Below are positions 1-7,906 of a stretch of DNA of 64,000 nt, piece after piece. The notes beneath the pieces were generated by a model. That model ran no database searches. It was not told the origin of the DNA and saw only the letters and a program-made list of their open reading frames with translations. Numbering within the stretch: position 1 is the stretch's first letter; each line of letters begins with the position of its first letter. The translations under genes were made by a program, and so were the position numbers. Source of the DNA: Dokdonella_A sp044227025 (GTDB lineage Bacteria > Pseudomonadota > Gammaproteobacteria > Xanthomonadales > Rhodanobacteraceae); the NCBI RefSeq assembly GCF_044227025.1, contig NZ_JBGAFX010000002.1, forward strand, positions 558,001 through 622,000. The letters are read 5' to 3'.

Positions 1-1
1 G

Positions 2-247
2 GCCGGCATCGGCCTGCCGCTGCTGGTCTTGCGCCACGGCGCGCATCCGGCGGTCCTCGGCGCACTCGGCATGCTGACCGGCTATTGCGGCACCCTGCTC
101 ACGCCGATGGCGGCGAATTACAACATCGTGCCCGTGGTGCTGCTGGAACTCTCGGACACGTATGCGGTGATCCGCGCGCAGATCCCGACCGCGCTCGCGC
201 TGCTGCTGTTCAACGTGGTGCTGATGGCGCTGCTGGTATTTCGCTGA
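2..247 (+). CDS. DUF979 family membrane protein, C-terminal end only
   Basis: The reading frame is open from the window edge and stops at 247, so only about the last 81 residues are present. The segment is very hydrophobic, with a helix near the start and another at the C-terminus (LALLLFNVVLMALLVF), and carries the sequence GYCGTLLTPMAANYNIVP, which I recognise as typical of the DUF979 family. DUF979 genes often sit with a DUF969 gene just upstream of pcp, as here, and the pair is thought to form an inner-membrane transporter. Its substrate is unknown; linkage to pyroglutamyl peptidase suggests a small peptide or acid. The N-terminus lies outside the window. Confidence 0.75.
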   Translation, partial: AGIGLPLLVLRHGAHPAVLGALGMLTGYCGTLLTPMAANYNIVPVVLLELSDTYAVIRAQIPTALALLLFNVVLMALLVFR

Positions 248-278
248 GCCTGGACAAGAACGCGGGGATTTCGCGCGC

Positions 279-935
279 ATGAGCAATCCGTCCACCATCC
301 TGCTGACCGGCTTTGAACCCTTTGGTGGCGAGTCGATCAACCCGTCGCAGGAAATCGTGCGCGCGCTCGACGGCACGATGATCCACGGTCATCGCATCGT
401 CGGTGCGATCCTGCCGGTCGCGTTTACCGCGACCGTGCCGATGCTCGAAGAACTGCTCGATGCCAACCGGCCCGTACTCGTGCTCGCACTCGGCCAGGCG
501 GGCGGACGCAGCGAGATCTCGCTCGAACGCGTCGCCGTCAATCTCATCGACGCGCGCATTGCCGACAACGACGGCCTTCAGCCGATCGACGCAGCGGTGG
601 TCGAGGGCGCGCCGGGCGCATATTTCACCAGCTTGCCGGTCAAGGCGATCGCGCAACGCCTGCGCGAACTCGGCATTCCTGCCGCGCCGTCACTCAGCGC
701 CGGCAGCTTCGTCTGCAACCAGGTGTTCTTCGCGCTTGCTCACCTGCTGGCGACGCGCCATCCGCTGGCACGCGGCGGCTTTGCGCACGTGCCGTGGCTG
801 CCGCAACAGGCCGCGATGCACGCCGGGCAACCGAGCATGGCCTTGCAGACGATGATCGACGGCGTGCGCGCAGCGCTGGAGTGCGCGATCGGGACCCACA
901 ACGACCTGTCGGTCAGCGGCGGCACCACGCATTGA
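279..935 (+). CDS. pcp: Pyrrolidone-carboxylate peptidase (pyroglutamyl peptidase I)
   Basis: This 218-residue cytosolic cysteine peptidase of family C15 removes N-terminal pyroglutamate from peptides. The N-terminal ILLTGFEPFGGE is the family signature. The catalytic triad is visible as Glu83 in GRSEISLERVAVN, Cys146 in SAGSFVCNQVF and His170 in GGFAHVPWLPQQ. Length matches the family (about 210-220). The ATG at 279 lies 31 bases after the DUF979 gene, so the two are probably cotranscribed. Nothing looks damaged. Confidence 0.95.
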   Translation: MSNPSTILLTGFEPFGGESINPSQEIVRALDGTMIHGHRIVGAILPVAFTATVPMLEELLDANRPVLVLALGQAGGRSEISLERVAVNLIDARIADNDGLQPIDAAVVEGAPGAYFTSLPVKAIAQRLRELGIPAAPSLSAGSFVCNQVFFALAHLLATRHPLARGGFAHVPWLPQQAAMHAGQPSMALQTMIDGVRAALECAIGTHNDLSVSGGTTH

Positions 936-959
936 CGACTATCTGCGCAGCGCGCTCCG

Positions 960-1110
960 GTGGCAGCACCGGCAGGTGCGATGCTCCTCGCTTCGATCCC
1001 GGAAGAACATCGCGGCCTCCGCCGCTCCCACAAGAGCGGCCGCAGCACAGGAGGTGCGATGCTCTTTGCTTCGATCCCGGGAAGCATCGCGGCTTCCGCC
1101 GCTCCCACAA
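960..1110. repeat. Tandem pair of palindromic intergenic repeats (family A)
   Basis: Two units lie in tandem with a period near 78 bases. Each begins with a left part containing GGTGCGATGCTC and ends with a right arm (1008-1031 and 1084-1108) close to GCATCGCGGCTTCCGCCGCT followed by CCCAC. The right arm recurs at many places in this window, often with its reverse complement upstream. It fills the gap between the convergent pcp and the minus-strand gene at 1154-1834. Confidence 0.85.
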
Positions 1111-1153
1111 AAAAGGGGTCGCACGGCAGGAGCGCCGGCGACGCTCAAGCCGA

Positions 1154-1834
1154 TCAGCACCCAGCGCCTGTCTTTTCCGCCTTCGTGACCTCCAGGATCA
1201 CGCTGCCGGTCGCGGCATACGGCAGCTTCACCTTCACCGCATCGGTCGAGTAGTAGAAACCGTACTGGGTTGGCGCCTTGACCGCCTCGCGTACTTCGGA
1301 CTCGTACGATTTGCCAACCGCATCGGCCGCGGTGGCGATCGCCATGCGATGCACCTTGTCCAGCGGCACGCAGCCGAGCAGGCGCGACTTGCGGAACGGG
1401 CGGATGTCCAGATGCAGCGGCGTCACCTCGACCGGATCGCGCACCTCGTCGCCGTCGCCGTACACGTAGAGCAACGGCTTCAACACCGCGTGCCCGCGCC
1501 CGTTCGGATTGCGTCCGGCGATCACCTGCACGCGCACCGCGGCATGCTCAAGTTCTTCCGGCAATTCGACGATGCGGTAATGGCTTTCGCCTTTGGCGAA
1601 CTTGCGCTCGGGCGCCTGGGCGTCGATGTCGATATGCACGCGCGTGCCGGGAACCAGCGGAACCGGTCCTTCGGTGGGCGCCCTGATCTCGGCAACCTCG
1701 GCCCGGGACGCGCCGAAAAGACGCTCCTTCCATTCACCGAAGGTCTCGCTGACGAAGCGAAGGGGGTTGGCTGCACTGCACTCGCCCGACACGAGCAAGG
1801 CGAGCGCGACGAAAAGGGTCTTGCGTGGAGTCAT
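1154..1834 (-). CDS. Secreted protein of unknown function
   Basis: A 226-residue protein that I do not recognise with confidence. The ATG at 1834 gives a normal signal peptide (MTPRKTLFVALALLVSGECSA). It is preferred to the upstream alternative at 1861, which would add nine residues ahead of the signal sequence. The mature part is soluble-looking beta/alpha sequence with few cysteines; its end, FYYSTDAVKVKLPYAATG, vaguely recalls periplasmic MalM-type proteins, but this is too weak for a name. It is the last of three minus-strand genes for small secreted proteins (1154-2866), spaced about 60-130 bases apart, and is probably exported to the periplasm. Confidence 0.6.
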   Translation of the reverse strand: MTPRKTLFVALALLVSGECSAANPLRFVSETFGEWKERLFGASRAEVAEIRAPTEGPVPLVPGTRVHIDIDAQAPERKFAKGESHYRIVELPEELEHAAVRVQVIAGRNPNGRGHAVLKPLLYVYGDGDEVRDPVEVTPLHLDIRPFRKSRLLGCVPLDKVHRMAIATAADAVGKSYESEVREAVKAPTQYGFYYSTDAVKVKLPYAATGSVILEVTKAEKTGAGC

Positions 1835-1960
1835 GATCACCTGGCGTTGGAAAGGACACAACGACGGTCGCCTCGGCGGACCGCAAGGACAAGCGAATTG
1901 CTCCTGCGCGGAGCATGCGCGCCCGGTCGCGCCACGTGAGCGCGGCGCGACCGGAAAGGC

Positions 1961-2407
1961 TCAGTTGCCGGCAGGCTTGTCGGTTGCTGCGGGCTGCTCG
2001 GCCGGCGCCGCGGGGGCGGCTGCGGCAGGCTGCTCCGTCGCGGCCGGCTGCTCGATCGGCGGCGGCGCCGGCTTGGTTTCCGGTTGCGGAATCTCCTTGA
2101 GATCGCCGCCGTCCTGCTCGAACGACTTCAGGCCGAGCGTCTTGGCTATGACGCCGATGATCTTGCGCTGCTCGTCCGTGCCACCGCGCTTGAGCACGAT
2201 GCCGGTGATGTGTTCGTCGTCACGCAGGCCGCCCATGTAACCGTACAGCTCGGCCTTGCCCATGGTCGAGCCGTCGATCGAGTACTTGTCGCCGCTGACC
2301 GGCTTGACCATCGCGTTGCCGTCGCGGATGTCCGAACGCGCAAACGCGCTGCCCGCCGCCACGAAACCCGCCGCGAGCATGGCGGCGCGGATCATCATTG
2401 TCTTCAC
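1961..2407 (-). CDS. Small secreted protein with Pro/Ala-rich tail, related to its upstream neighbour
   Basis: A 148-residue protein. A GTG at 2407 preceded by GGAGAG is chosen as start because it gives a standard signal peptide (cleavage after GSAFA). The globular part (residues about 25-100) has a DG...LKRG...KEIP pattern that aligns by eye with the lipoprotein encoded at 2465-2866, so the two look like tandem paralogues. The last 45 residues are a low-complexity Pro/Ala/Glu linker ending without an anchor. Function unknown; the compact beta-alpha-beta pattern resembles the periplasmic domain of ExbD/TolR proteins, which is an inference. Confidence 0.6.
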   Translation of the reverse strand: MKTMMIRAAMLAAGFVAAGSAFARSDIRDGNAMVKPVSGDKYSIDGSTMGKAELYGYMGGLRDDEHITGIVLKRGGTDEQRKIIGVIAKTLGLKSFEQDGGDLKEIPQPETKPAPPPIEQPAATEQPAAAAPAAPAEQPAATDKPAGN

Positions 2408-2464
2408 TGTAATCTCTCCGGGTATTGGGACACTGCCGTGCATTGCCGCCGCGTCGCCGCGCCG

Positions 2465-2866
2465 CTATTCCTTGGCCTGCGTGCGGATCTCCGAGATCTG
2501 GCCGTCCTTCTCCAGCACGAAGATCTGGAACTTCATCTCGTAGCCGATCCGCGCGAGCGCGAGGATGTGCTCCTTCTTGACCTTCTCCTTCTCGCCGCGC
2601 TTGAGGATCACGGTACCCATCGGCAGCTTCTGCTCCTGGCGGTAGCGGAATGCGCTCTTGAGATCCTCGATGGTCAGCGGTGCCCCTTCGAAATCGAACT
2701 GGGTGTCCTTCTCGGCGAGCAAGGTGACATCGAAGCTGGAAGGCACATTGGCCTGCTGCACCATGTCCGGACTGGTGGTGGCACGGCCACCACAAGCGGC
2801 CAGAAACCCGGCCAGCACCAGCAGCGCGCCGAAGCGCAGGGTCGATCCGATCGAAAAACTCCGCAT
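2465..2866 (-). CDS. Putative lipoprotein with ExbD-like soluble domain
   Basis: A 133-residue protein starting at the ATG at 2866. The signal peptide ends in a lipobox-like LAACGG, so the mature protein is probably lipidated on that Cys. The rest (residues 40-133) includes LPMGTVILKRGEKEKV and IFVLEKDGQISEIR, similar to the neighbouring protein at 1961-2407. I do not know a named family. It is the first gene of the three-gene secreted cluster and lies about 180 bases downstream of dcd on the same strand. The role is unknown. Confidence 0.6.
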   Translation of the reverse strand: MRSFSIGSTLRFGALLVLAGFLAACGGRATTSPDMVQQANVPSSFDVTLLAEKDTQFDFEGAPLTIEDLKSAFRYRQEQKLPMGTVILKRGEKEKVKKEHILALARIGYEMKFQIFVLEKDGQISEIRTQAKE

Positions 2867-3043
2867 GGTTCCACTGACTCCACGATTCTGCGAGAAGTTC
2901 AAGCGTATCACCCCGCGCGCTTGCCCGCCTTCGCTCCCCTCTCCAACGCACGCGGATCGGGGTGGAGTGTCAAGGTGCGGCCGCCGATGCCACGGGCTGG
3001 ACGGCCGGAGAGGGGCCGGCGCAATCGCCGCGATCCGCCTGCG

Positions 3044-3610
3044 CTACGCGTGCGGCAGCGTGACGCCCGTCTGGCCCATGTACTTGCCGCCACGGTCCTT
3101 GTAGCTGGTCTCGCATTCCTCGTCGGATTCGAGGAACAGCATCTGCGCGACACCCTCGTTGGCGTAGATGCGCGCCGGCAGCGGCGTGGTGTTGGAGAAT
3201 TCCAGCGTGACGTGGCCTTCCCATTCCGGCTCCAGCGGCGTCACGTTGACGATGATGCCGCAGCGCGCGTACGTGCTCTTCCCGAGGCAGATCGTGAGCA
3301 CCTTGCGCGGGATGCGGAAGTACTCGACCGTGCGCGCGAGCGCGAACGAGTTCGGCGGGATGATGCAGACGTCGGACTTGATGTCGACGAAGCTGCGCTC
3401 GTCGAAATTCTTCGGATCGACGATGGTCGAGTTGATGTTCGTGAACACCTTGAACTCGTCCGCGCAGCGCACGTCGTAGCCGTAGCTGGAGGTGCCGTAC
3501 GAGACCAGCCGGTTGCCGCCGCTCTGGCGTACCTGGCCGGCTTCGAACGGTTCGATCATGCCGTGCTGCTCCGCCATGCGGCGGATCCACTTGTCGCTCT
3601 TGATGGTCAT
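3044..3610 (-). CDS. dcd: dCTP deaminase
   Basis: A 188-residue cytosolic enzyme that deaminates dCTP to dUTP, supplying dTTP synthesis. The sequence follows the trimeric bacterial Dcd family along its whole length: MTIKSDKWIRRMA at the start, GKSTYARCGI in the subunit interface, and EGHVTLEFSNTTPLPA containing the catalytic Glu (residue 137). The C-terminal KYMGQTGVTLP closes the active site in the family. The ATG at 3610 is the family start. Upstream lies mrp, separated by a repeat element. Confidence 0.97.
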   Translation of the reverse strand: MTIKSDKWIRRMAEQHGMIEPFEAGQVRQSGGNRLVSYGTSSYGYDVRCADEFKVFTNINSTIVDPKNFDERSFVDIKSDVCIIPPNSFALARTVEYFRIPRKVLTICLGKSTYARCGIIVNVTPLEPEWEGHVTLEFSNTTPLPARIYANEGVAQMLFLESDEECETSYKDRGGKYMGQTGVTLPHA

Positions 3611-3616
3611 GGGAAA

Positions 3617-3758
3617 GCCGGGGTTGGGGATTGGGGATTCGAAGAGGCCGGGATTTAGGATTCGGGATCGGAGATTCGGAAATGCGCGTCAGCGCGGCGA
3701 GTCGCGGAGGCGAACGAAGCCGGTCTCTCGAATCCCGAACCTCGAATCCCCAATCGCA
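3617..3758. repeat. Intergenic element with iterated GGGATT heptamers and inverted ends (family B)
   Basis: Between mrp and dcd, the left end has GGTTGGGGATTGGGGATTC and the right end has CGAATCCCCAATC, its reverse complement, about 120 bases apart. Inside are further GGATT/GGATC iterations. The right end stops four bases before the mrp stop codon. Similar elements lie at 57721-57835 and 58447-58560. Confidence 0.7.
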
Positions 3759-3761
3759 GCT

Positions 3762-4853
3762 TCACGTATTCGTCACCACGATTTTCGGGAATGCGATCGA
3801 CTTGTTGCGCGCACGCAGGGACAACCGGCCGGCGGCATTGCGCGCGATCTCGCGATAGCGAGCGGCGAGGTCCGATTCCGGCATCGCGACCACCGTCGGC
3901 GTGCCACCGTCGGCCTGTTCGCGGATGCGGATGTCGAGCGGCAGGCTGCCGAGCAGTGGTACGCCGTACTGCGCCGCCATGCGCGCGCCGCCGCCCTCGC
4001 CGAATACGTGTTCCTCGTGGCCGCAGTTCGTGCAGACGTGCGTCGCCATGTTCTCGACGATGCCGAGCACCGGCACGTTGACCTTGTCGAACATCTTGAG
4101 CGCCTTCTTCGCGTCGAGCAGCGCGATGTCCTGCGGCGTCGTCACGATGATCGCGCCCGAGACCGGGATCTTCTGGCACAGCGTGAGCTGGATGTCGCCG
4201 GTGCCCGGCGGCAGGTCGATGACGAGGTAGTCGAGGTCGGACCAGTTGGTCTCGCCGAGCATCTGCGTCAGCGCCTGCGTCGCCATCGGCCCGCGCCAGA
4301 TCATCGCGGTGTCTTCCTCGATCATCAGGCCGATCGACATCGCCTGGATGCCGTGCGCGTGCTTGGGCTCGATTCGCTTGCCGTCCTTGGTGTCCGGCTT
4401 GCCGGTGAGCCCGAGCATGCGCACCTGGCTCGGGCCGTGGATGTCCGCGTCGAGCAGGCCGACGCTGGCGCCTTCCGCCTTCAGTGCGAGCGCGAGGTTC
4501 GCCGCGACCGTCGACTTGCCGACGCCGCCCTTGCCCGAAGCGACCGCGATGACGTTCTTCACGCCGGGCAGCGGCGTCAGTCCCTGCTGTACTTCGTGCG
4601 CAGTGACGCGGCAGGCGACCCCAACGCTCGCATTCGCGATCGCCGGGTCGGCCTGCAACGCCCCCTTGATTTCGGCCGACAACGGGGCCTGGTACGACAA
4701 CGCCGGATAGCCGAGCAGGATGTCGACCGAGACGTCGCTGCCGGATACGCCGACGCCACGCAATGCGCCGCTCGCGACGAGGTCCTTGCCGGTATGCGGA
4801 TCGACGATGCCGGCGAGGATCTGCCGGGCCCGTGCTTCCAGGGATTCGCTCAT
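3762..4853 (-). CDS. apbC: Iron-sulfur cluster carrier protein (Mrp/ApbC family P-loop ATPase)
   Basis: A 363-residue protein. Residues 1-80 form a MIP18/FeS-assembly-P (DUF59) domain; residues about 100-340 form the deviant Walker-A ATPase with SGKGGVGKST near residues 106-115. A CTNCG motif (HVCTNCGHEEHVFGEGGG) gives the CxxC that binds the bridging 4Fe-4S cluster in this family. The protein loads Fe-S clusters on apoproteins in the cytosol. The ATG at 4853 (MSESLEAR) is used; a TTG six codons upstream is unlikely. In gammaproteobacteria this gene is often next to metG or dcd, and both are in this window. Confidence 0.93.
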   Translation of the reverse strand: MSESLEARARQILAGIVDPHTGKDLVASGALRGVGVSGSDVSVDILLGYPALSYQAPLSAEIKGALQADPAIANASVGVACRVTAHEVQQGLTPLPGVKNVIAVASGKGGVGKSTVAANLALALKAEGASVGLLDADIHGPSQVRMLGLTGKPDTKDGKRIEPKHAHGIQAMSIGLMIEEDTAMIWRGPMATQALTQMLGETNWSDLDYLVIDLPPGTGDIQLTLCQKIPVSGAIIVTTPQDIALLDAKKALKMFDKVNVPVLGIVENMATHVCTNCGHEEHVFGEGGGARMAAQYGVPLLGSLPLDIRIREQADGGTPTVVAMPESDLAARYREIARNAAGRLSLRARNKSIAFPKIVVTNT

Positions 4854-4978
4854 GCGGGAGGGGTGCTGCAAGGGAAACGCCCATTATGCCAGTGCGTCCG
4901 CTGCGGCGCGCCTTGACGGCCCCGCGACCACACGGCACCGTGCGGTGGCACCGTCCTCACACCTCCGGAGACCGCGTC

Positions 4979-5425
4979 ATGTCCTACCGCACGCCTGCCC
5001 TGCTCGCCCTCGCCCTGCTCGCCGGCGCCCCTGCATTCGCCGCCGAGATGACCCCGGTCGGCACCTGGACCACCATCGACGACGCCACCGGCAAGCCGAA
5101 ATCCATCGTGCAGATCACCGAGTCCGGTGGCAAGCTCGAAGGCAAGGTGCTCGAAGTGCTGCAATCCGAGCAAGGCCCGCACCCGGTTTGCAAGGAATGC
5201 ACCGGCGAGCGCAAGGACCAGCCGGTCGAAGGCATGGTCATCATCTGGGGCGTCGAGAAGGACGGCGACGTGTGGGACGGCGGCAAGATCCTCGACCCGA
5301 AGAACGGCAAGACCTACAAGGTCAAGCTGACCATGATGGACGGCGGCAGCAAGCTCGACGTGCACGGCTACATCGGCTTCGCGCTGCTGGGTCGCTCGCA
5401 GGTGTGGGAGCGCAAGTCGCCCTGA
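4979..5425 (+). CDS. Secreted DUF2147 protein
   Basis: A 148-residue exported protein. A good GGAG precedes the ATG at 4979; the signal peptide MSYRTPALLALALLAGAPAFA is followed by EMTPVGTWTTIDDATGKPKS, the opening of DUF2147 proteins. The family is a small periplasmic lipocalin-like beta barrel of unknown biochemical role. The two cysteines (VCKEC) are near residue 76. It is divergent from mrp and seems monocistronic. Family assignment is firm; function is not known. Confidence 0.85.
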   Translation: MSYRTPALLALALLAGAPAFAAEMTPVGTWTTIDDATGKPKSIVQITESGGKLEGKVLEVLQSEQGPHPVCKECTGERKDQPVEGMVIIWGVEKDGDVWDGGKILDPKNGKTYKVKLTMMDGGSKLDVHGYIGFALLGRSQVWERKSP

Positions 5426-5478
5426 CCGAAAACCGCCCGAGGCGTTGAGGCGAGTCGATCGGTCGAAGACTGATACCC

Positions 5479-5548
5479 TGTGGGAGCGGCGGGAGCCGCG
5501 ATGCCCTTGTCCATCCGGGCAAGGCACCGCGGCTTGCGCCGCTCCAGC
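5479..5548. repeat. Palindromic repeat, family A, both arms
   Basis: Left arm TGTGGGAGCGGCGGGAGCCG starts at 5479 and the imperfect inverted right arm CACCGCGGCTTGCGCCGCTC ends near 5548, with a loop of roughly 15 bases. It lies 54 bases after the DUF2147 stop. Confidence 0.8.
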
Positions 5549-5633
5549 CAAAGCCTCCATCCCGGCGACTTTCAGCCGCACCAGCGGCTTCGGCCTCGCT
5601 GCTTTCTTTCACCTATTTCGCCGCGCAACAATC

Positions 5634-5873
5634 ATGGTCTATGTCGCCGGTTTCATCACGCTCGGCTTCGGCGCCCTGCTGATCATCGGCGCGAAGCGAA
5701 ACTGGAGCATCCTCGTCGACCCGCCGAAGACCGCGGCGCTGTTCTATTCGCAAAGCCTGCTCCGATTGCTTTTCGATCTCGATCCGCCAGCGATGAAGTG
5801 GCTGACGATCTTTCAGGGCACGGTGTTGATCATCGTGGCGACGATCATCATGTTTGCTCATGCCGTAGCATAG
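5634..5873 (+). CDS. Small membrane protein, unknown
   Basis: A 79-residue protein beginning at the ATG at 5634. It has an N-terminal hydrophobic segment (VYVAGFITLGFGALLIIGA) and a C-terminal one (IFQGTVLIIVATIIMFAHA), so it likely spans the inner membrane twice with a short loop between. I do not recognise the family. Composition and codon use are ordinary for the window, apart from a slightly lower GC than its neighbours. Confidence 0.5.
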   Translation: MVYVAGFITLGFGALLIIGAKRNWSILVDPPKTAALFYSQSLLRLLFDLDPPAMKWLTIFQGTVLIIVATIIMFAHAVA

Positions 5874-6000
5874 TCAGACAGCAGATTTGAAATGGTGCGT
5901 ACGGCATTCGGCTCGGGCCGAATGACGCCGAGCAGTGTGCTGCGGTCGGAGCCCCTTCCACCAGCGACGCACCCGCGCATCTCGCGCTCGCGCACACGAG

Positions 6001-6321
6001 TTAAGGGCTCGCAGGCATTTCGTGGCCAAGCATCAAGATCGCCCGCTCGCCGTTCCCGCAACCCCATCGACGTCTGCTCCGGTGCGACCGCTGCCCGCAC
6101 GCGGCCATCGCCGGACGCCAAATCTCGATCTTTCGATGAACCCGCATATTGGTCAGCGAAACCTCGGCGCCTGAGCGGATTTCAATCACGCGAGCAATTC
6201 CCCAGGTTCCGCGCTTGTCCTTCGACAGGACCCGATGTTCGGTAACGTACAGACCGATCTCCCCGCTCCATCCATGCTTGCGCAAAGCCCATTGACGTTG
6301 AGCGTCGAGTTCATTGGCCAT
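6001..6321 (-). CDS. Possible small protein or gene remnant
   Basis: This 106-codon frame is the only candidate coding signal in 5874-6345. It starts at an ATG at 6321 with GGGAG just upstream. Residues 1-65 (WSGEIGLYVTEHRVLSKDKR, then GTWGIARVIEIRSGAEV) look protein-like, but the last 35 residues are Arg/Ser/Gly-rich and look like out-of-frame sequence. It may be a truncated gene whose 3' end is frameshifted, or chance. It would be divergent from the gene at 6346. The rest of 5874-6000 shows nothing I can name. Confidence 0.25.
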   Translation of the reverse strand: MANELDAQRQWALRKHGWSGEIGLYVTEHRVLSKDKRGTWGIARVIEIRSGAEVSLTNMRVHRKIEIWRPAMAACGQRSHRSRRRWGCGNGERAILMLGHEMPASP

Positions 6322-6345
6322 CTCTCCCACCTCAAGGAATCGGCC

Positions 6346-7791
6346 ATGTCTGTCGCCAACGCCACCCCACATGCAGTCCCCGGCTCGCCAGCACCATCCG
6401 CGTCGCGCAGCCGCATCCGGCTGTGGCATGTGGGTGTCGGGAGCCTTCTTGCGCTGGCATCTTCTCTGCCTGCAACGGCGCAGTCACCGCCGGATCTTGG
6501 AACTGCGGCTCCCTATGCGCTGCTCGGCACCAACGTTGTCGCAACGTCCGGTACCGTAACGTGCACCGATACCGGCCCCGGAACCGCCATCAATGGCAAT
6601 GTCGGTACGACCTTCAACACGATCACCAACAACGGCTGCACGATCACCGGCGCGGTCGACGCGCCGGTGTCCGCGACGGTGGTGGCCGACTTCAATGCCG
6701 CCTATTCCGGGATTGACGCGACCAACGTCTGCACCGGCGTGATCCCGACCGTCACCTCGACACTGGCGCCGGGCGTCTATTGTTCGGCTGCCGGAACCAC
6801 GCTTGGCGCGGGCGTCATCCTGACGCTCGATGGCAGCGCGAATGATGTTTGGGTGTTCCGGGTCGGTACCGGCGGCCTCGGTGCTCTGACCCTTACCAGT
6901 GCGCAAGTGGTGATGGCGAACTCCGCCAATGCCTGCAACGTATTCTGGAAGACCGCCGAGGCGGCCACGCTGACCGATTCGGACTTCGTCGGCACCATCC
7001 TCTCCGGCGCTGCCATCTCGATGAGCAACGGCAGCTGGCTCGGCCGCGGCCTGGCGATGACCGACGTGACGATCACCGACGCCGCGCCACTGACATTTGC
7101 CGGATGCGCAGCGCCGGCCTCGGTCACCGTGCGCAAGGACTTCAGCGACAACAGTCCGGCGGCCGTTTTGATCGGACTGAGCTGCACGTCCGGGACTGTC
7201 GATGCGACGCCGTTGAATGCTTCCGAAGGCGCGCCCGCAATGTTCACGGTAAGCGGAGCAGATCCTGTCGGCACCACCTGTATGGCGACGGAAACGGTGC
7301 CCTCGGGCTACGTCGCAGATGAGGCGGACTGCGCGGCTGTTGCGCTGGGCGGAAGCTGCACCATTACCAATACCGTCAATCTCGGTGCCAACACGATCAC
7401 GGTCAACAAGGACTTCATTCCGAACAGCACGGCGGCGGTGCTGGTTTCGCTTGCGTGCACCTCCGGGGCGGTGACGAGCACGCCGCTTCCTGCGTCGGAG
7501 GCGGCCCCCGCGATATTCAACGTGACGGGCGCAACCCCCGGCGCAACCTGCGCGGCTACCGAGGCCGTGCCGGCAGGCTATGTTGCGGATCAGGCCGGCT
7601 GCGCCAGCGTCGCCCTGGATGGCAGTTGCACCATCACCAATTCGCTCGTGGCAGGCGCACCCCATCCGGCTCCCGCAAATTCGACATGGGCTCTGCTGCT
7701 GCTTGCGGGCTTGCTCGTGCTGCTCGGCGGAACCGCCTTCCGCATGGCGACGCGCAAAGCGAAACCGGGAAACGGTCATTTGTCCGGTTGA
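6346..7791 (+). CDS. Ice-binding-like (DUF3494) surface protein with C-terminal sorting-type tail
   Basis: A 481-residue secreted protein. After a signal peptide (ending near LPATAQS), residues about 50-245 form a DUF3494 ice-binding-like beta-solenoid domain: DLGTAAPYALLGTNVV, GVYCSAAGTTLGAGVILTLD and DVWVFRVG are characteristic. Two repeated 75-85-residue modules follow (TVRKDFSDNSPAAVLIGL and TVNKDFIPNSTAAVLVSLAC), which resemble prealbumin-like Cna-B folds. The end is a Pro-rich spacer, a hydrophobic helix (STWALLLLAGLLVLLGG) and basic residues, the layout of IPTL-type C-terminal sorting tails. Most such proteins are thought to act as surface adhesins rather than antifreezes. The start ATG at 6346 has AAGGA upstream. 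Confidence 0.8.
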   Translation: MSVANATPHAVPGSPAPSASRSRIRLWHVGVGSLLALASSLPATAQSPPDLGTAAPYALLGTNVVATSGTVTCTDTGPGTAINGNVGTTFNTITNNGCTITGAVDAPVSATVVADFNAAYSGIDATNVCTGVIPTVTSTLAPGVYCSAAGTTLGAGVILTLDGSANDVWVFRVGTGGLGALTLTSAQVVMANSANACNVFWKTAEAATLTDSDFVGTILSGAAISMSNGSWLGRGLAMTDVTITDAAPLTFAGCAAPASVTVRKDFSDNSPAAVLIGLSCTSGTVDATPLNASEGAPAMFTVSGADPVGTTCMATETVPSGYVADEADCAAVALGGSCTITNTVNLGANTITVNKDFIPNSTAAVLVSLACTSGAVTSTPLPASEAAPAIFNVTGATPGATCAATEAVPAGYVADQAGCASVALDGSCTITNSLVAGAPHPAPANSTWALLLLAGLLVLLGGTAFRMATRKAKPGNGHLSG

Positions 7792-7906
7792 ACCTGACGC
7801 ATCCCCCAGCGACACCGGGACCATCATTTCCCACGCCATCAGCAAGCGCAGCCGCCGGATCGTTTTTCGACCGGTGACTGTCGATGGCCGGTGCTAGCAT
7901 GGGCCG

